64,000 bases of DNA, taken from NCBI RefSeq assembly GCF_007748035.1, contig NZ_CP036278.1, positions 6,076,001-6,140,000 of the forward strand. Reading direction: 5' to 3'. Under the pieces are notes generated by a model. The model was given only the letters and a program-made list of their open reading frames with translations. It was not told where the DNA came from and searched no databases. Within the stretch, counting starts at the first letter, position 1; each line of letters begins with the position of its first letter. A program made the position numbers and the translations under genes. Below are positions 61,984-64,000 of the stretch, one piece after another. The stretch comes from Aeoliella mucimassa (GTDB lineage Bacteria > Planctomycetota > Planctomycetia > Pirellulales > Lacipirellulaceae).

Positions 61984-63105
61984 ATGCGTCGCGTAACTAG
62001 TTGTGATTTTGCACGGAATGCTACAGCCACCCCATCCTGTGAGGTTGCCCGAACCACGGAACAGCGAACTTCAGTTGCCCGCACTCGACGCGGCTTCACC
62101 CTAGTAGAACTGCTGGTGGTGATCGCCATTATCGGAATTTTGGTTGCCTTGCTGCTGCCAGCCGTACAAGCCGCTCGCGAAGCCGCTCGTCGCTCGCAGT
62201 GCACCTCGCAGCTGAAGAACTGGGCGCTCGGAATGATTAACCACGAAAGTGCCCACGGCGAATGGCCTTCGTCGGGTTGGCCCGGACGCTGGAGTGGTGA
62301 TCCTGATCGTGGCTCCGGCGCGAACCAACCTGGCTCGTGGTTGTATGCAACGCTTCCATACGTGGAACAGGAAGCACTGCACGACATGGGCGATGGCCTG
62401 ACCGGTGCTGCTCGTCAAACCGCGATGCTGCAGCGTGATGCCACGCCGATTTCGATCGCCAATTGCCCTTCGCGCCGCAAAGGGGGGCCTTATCCCGCTT
62501 CGGTCGGTAGTGTGCTGACCGGCGACGGCACCGGTAGCGTTTTTAGCTACAGCTACACCGAAGTGGCCCGTTGCGACTACGCTGCAAGCGTCGGCGACGA
62601 AACCAGCTTCGACAGCAAGTGCCGCGAGATCATCCCCGAGAACTACATTCGCGACCAATTTCCCGACGGTTTTCCCCCTTCGACCAAAGATTTCTCCGGC
62701 GTTTCTTTCTGCGGTAAGGCGGTAAAGAACCGTTCGATCACCGACGGATTGTCCAACACCATTGCGTTGGGCGAGAAGTGGATGCCAGTGGAACATTACG
62801 AATCCGGCACCTGGCATGCCGACGACTGGTCGATGTACATCGGCTTCCAGGACGATATGGTTCGCTCCACCTTCTACAACGCCCGCACCCCTTCGCACGT
62901 CCCCCGCAAGGATGGCGATGCCGGTTCGTTGAGCGACAACGTGCAGTGGGAACTCTTTGGTAGTGCCCATCCTGGCGTCTGCCTGTTCGCCATGTGCGAT
63001 GGTTCGGTAACCGGCGTCGACTTCGATATCGATCCCGAAACGTTCCGCCAAATGGGCGCCCGCAACGACGAAGGCGAAATTAAGACCTACCGTCGTGGCG
63101 GTTGA
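61984..63105 (+). CDS. DUF1559 protein with type IV prepilin-like N-terminus
   Basis: 373 residues. The ATG at 61984 has a good AAAGGA ribosome site. A long 37-residue leader precedes the prepilin cleavage motif [21 protein letters not shown] and the hydrophobic helix, then [20 protein letters not shown], the DUF1559 start. The C-terminal region has [20 protein letters not shown] and [20 protein letters not shown], both family hallmarks. The prepilin peptidase PilD would process it. Planctomycetes have dozens of these, presumed surface or pseudopilus proteins. It is followed by a LamG gene 104 bp downstream. Confidence 0.93.
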   Translation: MRRVTSCDFARNATATPSCEVARTTEQRTSVARTRRGFTLVELLVVIAIIGILVALLLPAVQAAREAARRSQCTSQLKNWALGMINHESAHGEWPSSGWPGRWSGDPDRGSGANQPGSWLYATLPYVEQEALHDMGDGLTGAARQTAMLQRDATPISIANCPSRRKGGPYPASVGSVLTGDGTGSVFSYSYTEVARCDYAASVGDETSFDSKCREIIPENYIRDQFPDGFPPSTKDFSGVSFCGKAVKNRSITDGLSNTIALGEKWMPVEHYESGTWHADDWSMYIGFQDDMVRSTFYNARTPSHVPRKDGDAGSLSDNVQWELFGSAHPGVCLFAMCDGSVTGVDFDIDPETFRQMGARNDEGEIKTYRRGG

Positions 63106-63209
63106 TTCGATCTGCCACGACTGCTTTCGACGGACTTTGCTTACAAGTCACTTCAACTGACCACACTAATAGACTCATTGGAACTGGTAACTACCTAGAG
63201 GAGCTTGCA

Positions 63210-64000
63210 ATGCTTATGCGTGGAGTCTTTCTGTCATTGATCATCGCGGTCGCGACCGCTCAGCAACTGAGCGCTCAGACGCTCGTTCACCTGTGGTCGT
63301 TCGACGAAGCGATTACCGACTTCCAGGAAACCTTTGCTGACTCCTCTGGAAATGGACACACCGGCACCGGTGCTGCTGCCATCCGTGAGGGACTGTACGG
63401 CAACGCTGCTTACTTTTATGCCGGTGGAGATTTCGCTGGTGATGGCATCGATTTCTACGACGACAACCCAGAAACCTCGGTTCTACCGACTGGTGCCGAT
63501 GACAACTGGTCGATGAATGTATGGGTGAAAGTGGACGAAAGCATCCCCACCCTTAATTACTTGGCCGGCTTTGGCATTCGTGGCGCACCGTCGGGAACGG
63601 AAGGAACCGATTTCGCCAGCCGGGCGATTGTGAACATTTCGGAAGGGTACCGCCTCTGGGGTTCGCACATCGATGCACGCTCGAATACCGCTTTCGCAGC
63701 TGATAGCGAGTGGCATATGTATACAGCCACCTATGACGATGTTAGCACCGCAATCAAAGTATACGTTGATGGTTCTCACCGAGGTGAATTCCTGCTCAGC
63801 AGCGATGAAGCGAAGGACTGGGTTGACGCCTCGGCGGAAGTACACGTTGGAAATCCCGCTCCTGCTTGGAACGGTGGTACTGGAATCAACGAAGGTGGAA
63901 CCGACACGTTTGAAGGCTACCTTGATGAGTTCGCCATTTGGGACGGTGCCTTGACCGACGACCAAATCACGGCACTTTACCGCTTCAACGATATTGATAT
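63210..64000 (+). CDS. Exported LamG-domain protein, cut at right edge
   Basis: The first 263 codons of a LamG/concanavalin-like secreted protein. ATG at 63210 with GAGGAG ribosome site; Sec signal to about residue 22 (SLIIAVATAQQLSAQ). LamG motifs: LVHLWSFDEAITDFQETFAD, SSGNGHTGTGAAAIREGLYG, NWSMNVWVKVDE, SEWHMYTATYDDVSTAIKVY, GYLDEFAIWDGALTDDQITA. Such proteins in planctomycetes often end in a PEP-CTERM tail beyond the visible part. It follows the DUF1559 gene and probably shares its regulation. Confidence 0.88.
   Translation, partial: MLMRGVFLSLIIAVATAQQLSAQTLVHLWSFDEAITDFQETFADSSGNGHTGTGAAAIREGLYGNAAYFYAGGDFAGDGIDFYDDNPETSVLPTGADDNWSMNVWVKVDESIPTLNYLAGFGIRGAPSGTEGTDFASRAIVNISEGYRLWGSHIDARSNTAFAADSEWHMYTATYDDVSTAIKVYVDGSHRGEFLLSSDEAKDWVDASAEVHVGNPAPAWNGGTGINEGGTDTFEGYLDEFAIWDGALTDDQITALYRFNDID

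Overview
The window reads as a chromosomal segment of a planctomycete, most likely order Pirellulales. The inference rests on protein families typical of that group: DUF1559 prepilin-like proteins, PEP-CTERM and dockerin-like tails on secreted proteins, several Tat-exported sugar enzymes, planctomycete-style ECF sigma/anti-sigma pairs, DUF1080 with Gfo/Idh/MocA oxidoreductases, and a long secretin. No rRNA, tRNA or CRISPR array was recognised. Genes are cut at both ends (proA at the left, a LamG protein at the right).

Layout. 1-3.8 kb: proA, folP and an exported PQQ-type sugar dehydrogenase. 4.0-6.3 kb: a fused EutB-EutC ethanolamine ammonia-lyase with a twin-arginine leader. 6.4-12 kb: envelope genes (LptE-like and tetratricopeptide lipoproteins, a secretin). 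12.4-15.8 kb: a fadB-fadA beta-oxidation pair. 16-17.1 kb: a DUF4430/DUF6580 pair that could form an uptake system. 17.3-22.3 kb: a HEAT-like exported protein, then a compact four-gene cluster (coiled coil, membrane-anchored FGE-sulfatase domain, zinc-ribbon GTPase, small protein). 22.5-28 kb: carA, an aminotransferase, an AIM6/GDPD-like protein and a GH29 fucosidase. 28.9-34.9 kb: a leftward ECF sigma/anti-sigma operon running through two exported proteins to an M48 protease and a YpsA/SLOG-like protein. 35-42 kb: M32 carboxypeptidase, a zinc-ribbon membrane protein, a CBS protein and type III glutamine synthetase.

The most unusual part is 42.6-49 kb. A leftward operon encodes (A) a two-pass membrane protein whose predicted cytosolic tail ends in nine perfect Ser-Ala-Cys-His repeats plus Ser-Ala-Cys-Val, (B) directly abutting it, a radical SAM/SPASM enzyme with a PqqD-like N-terminal segment, and (C) overlapping B by 4 bp, a four-helix membrane protein. 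This arrangement is what one expects of a peptide-modification system acting on the SACH tail. The upstream intergenic region carries a family of AATAGATTCCCA repeats in both orientations.

Between 49.7 and 52.4 kb is what appears to be an integron cassette array with no integrase in view (a CALIN): three attC-like sites, all oriented leftward like the genes, with two cassette stop codons embedded in attC R'' boxes. Cassettes carry a YggL-like gene, an unknown 110-codon gene and a two-gene module of unknown function preceded by an inverted pair of perfect DnaA boxes.

53.7-56.8 kb: a sigma-54 activator divergent from an AhpD-like peroxidase gene with a recognisable -24/-12 promoter, followed by a DUF1348 gene. 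57-59.2 kb: a DUF1080 and Gfo/Idh/MocA pair pointing to 3-keto-glycoside metabolism. 59.2-64 kb: an ECF sigma/anti-sigma pair divergent from a DUF1559 and a LamG gene. All functional calls rest on motif recognition by eye; no database search was run.
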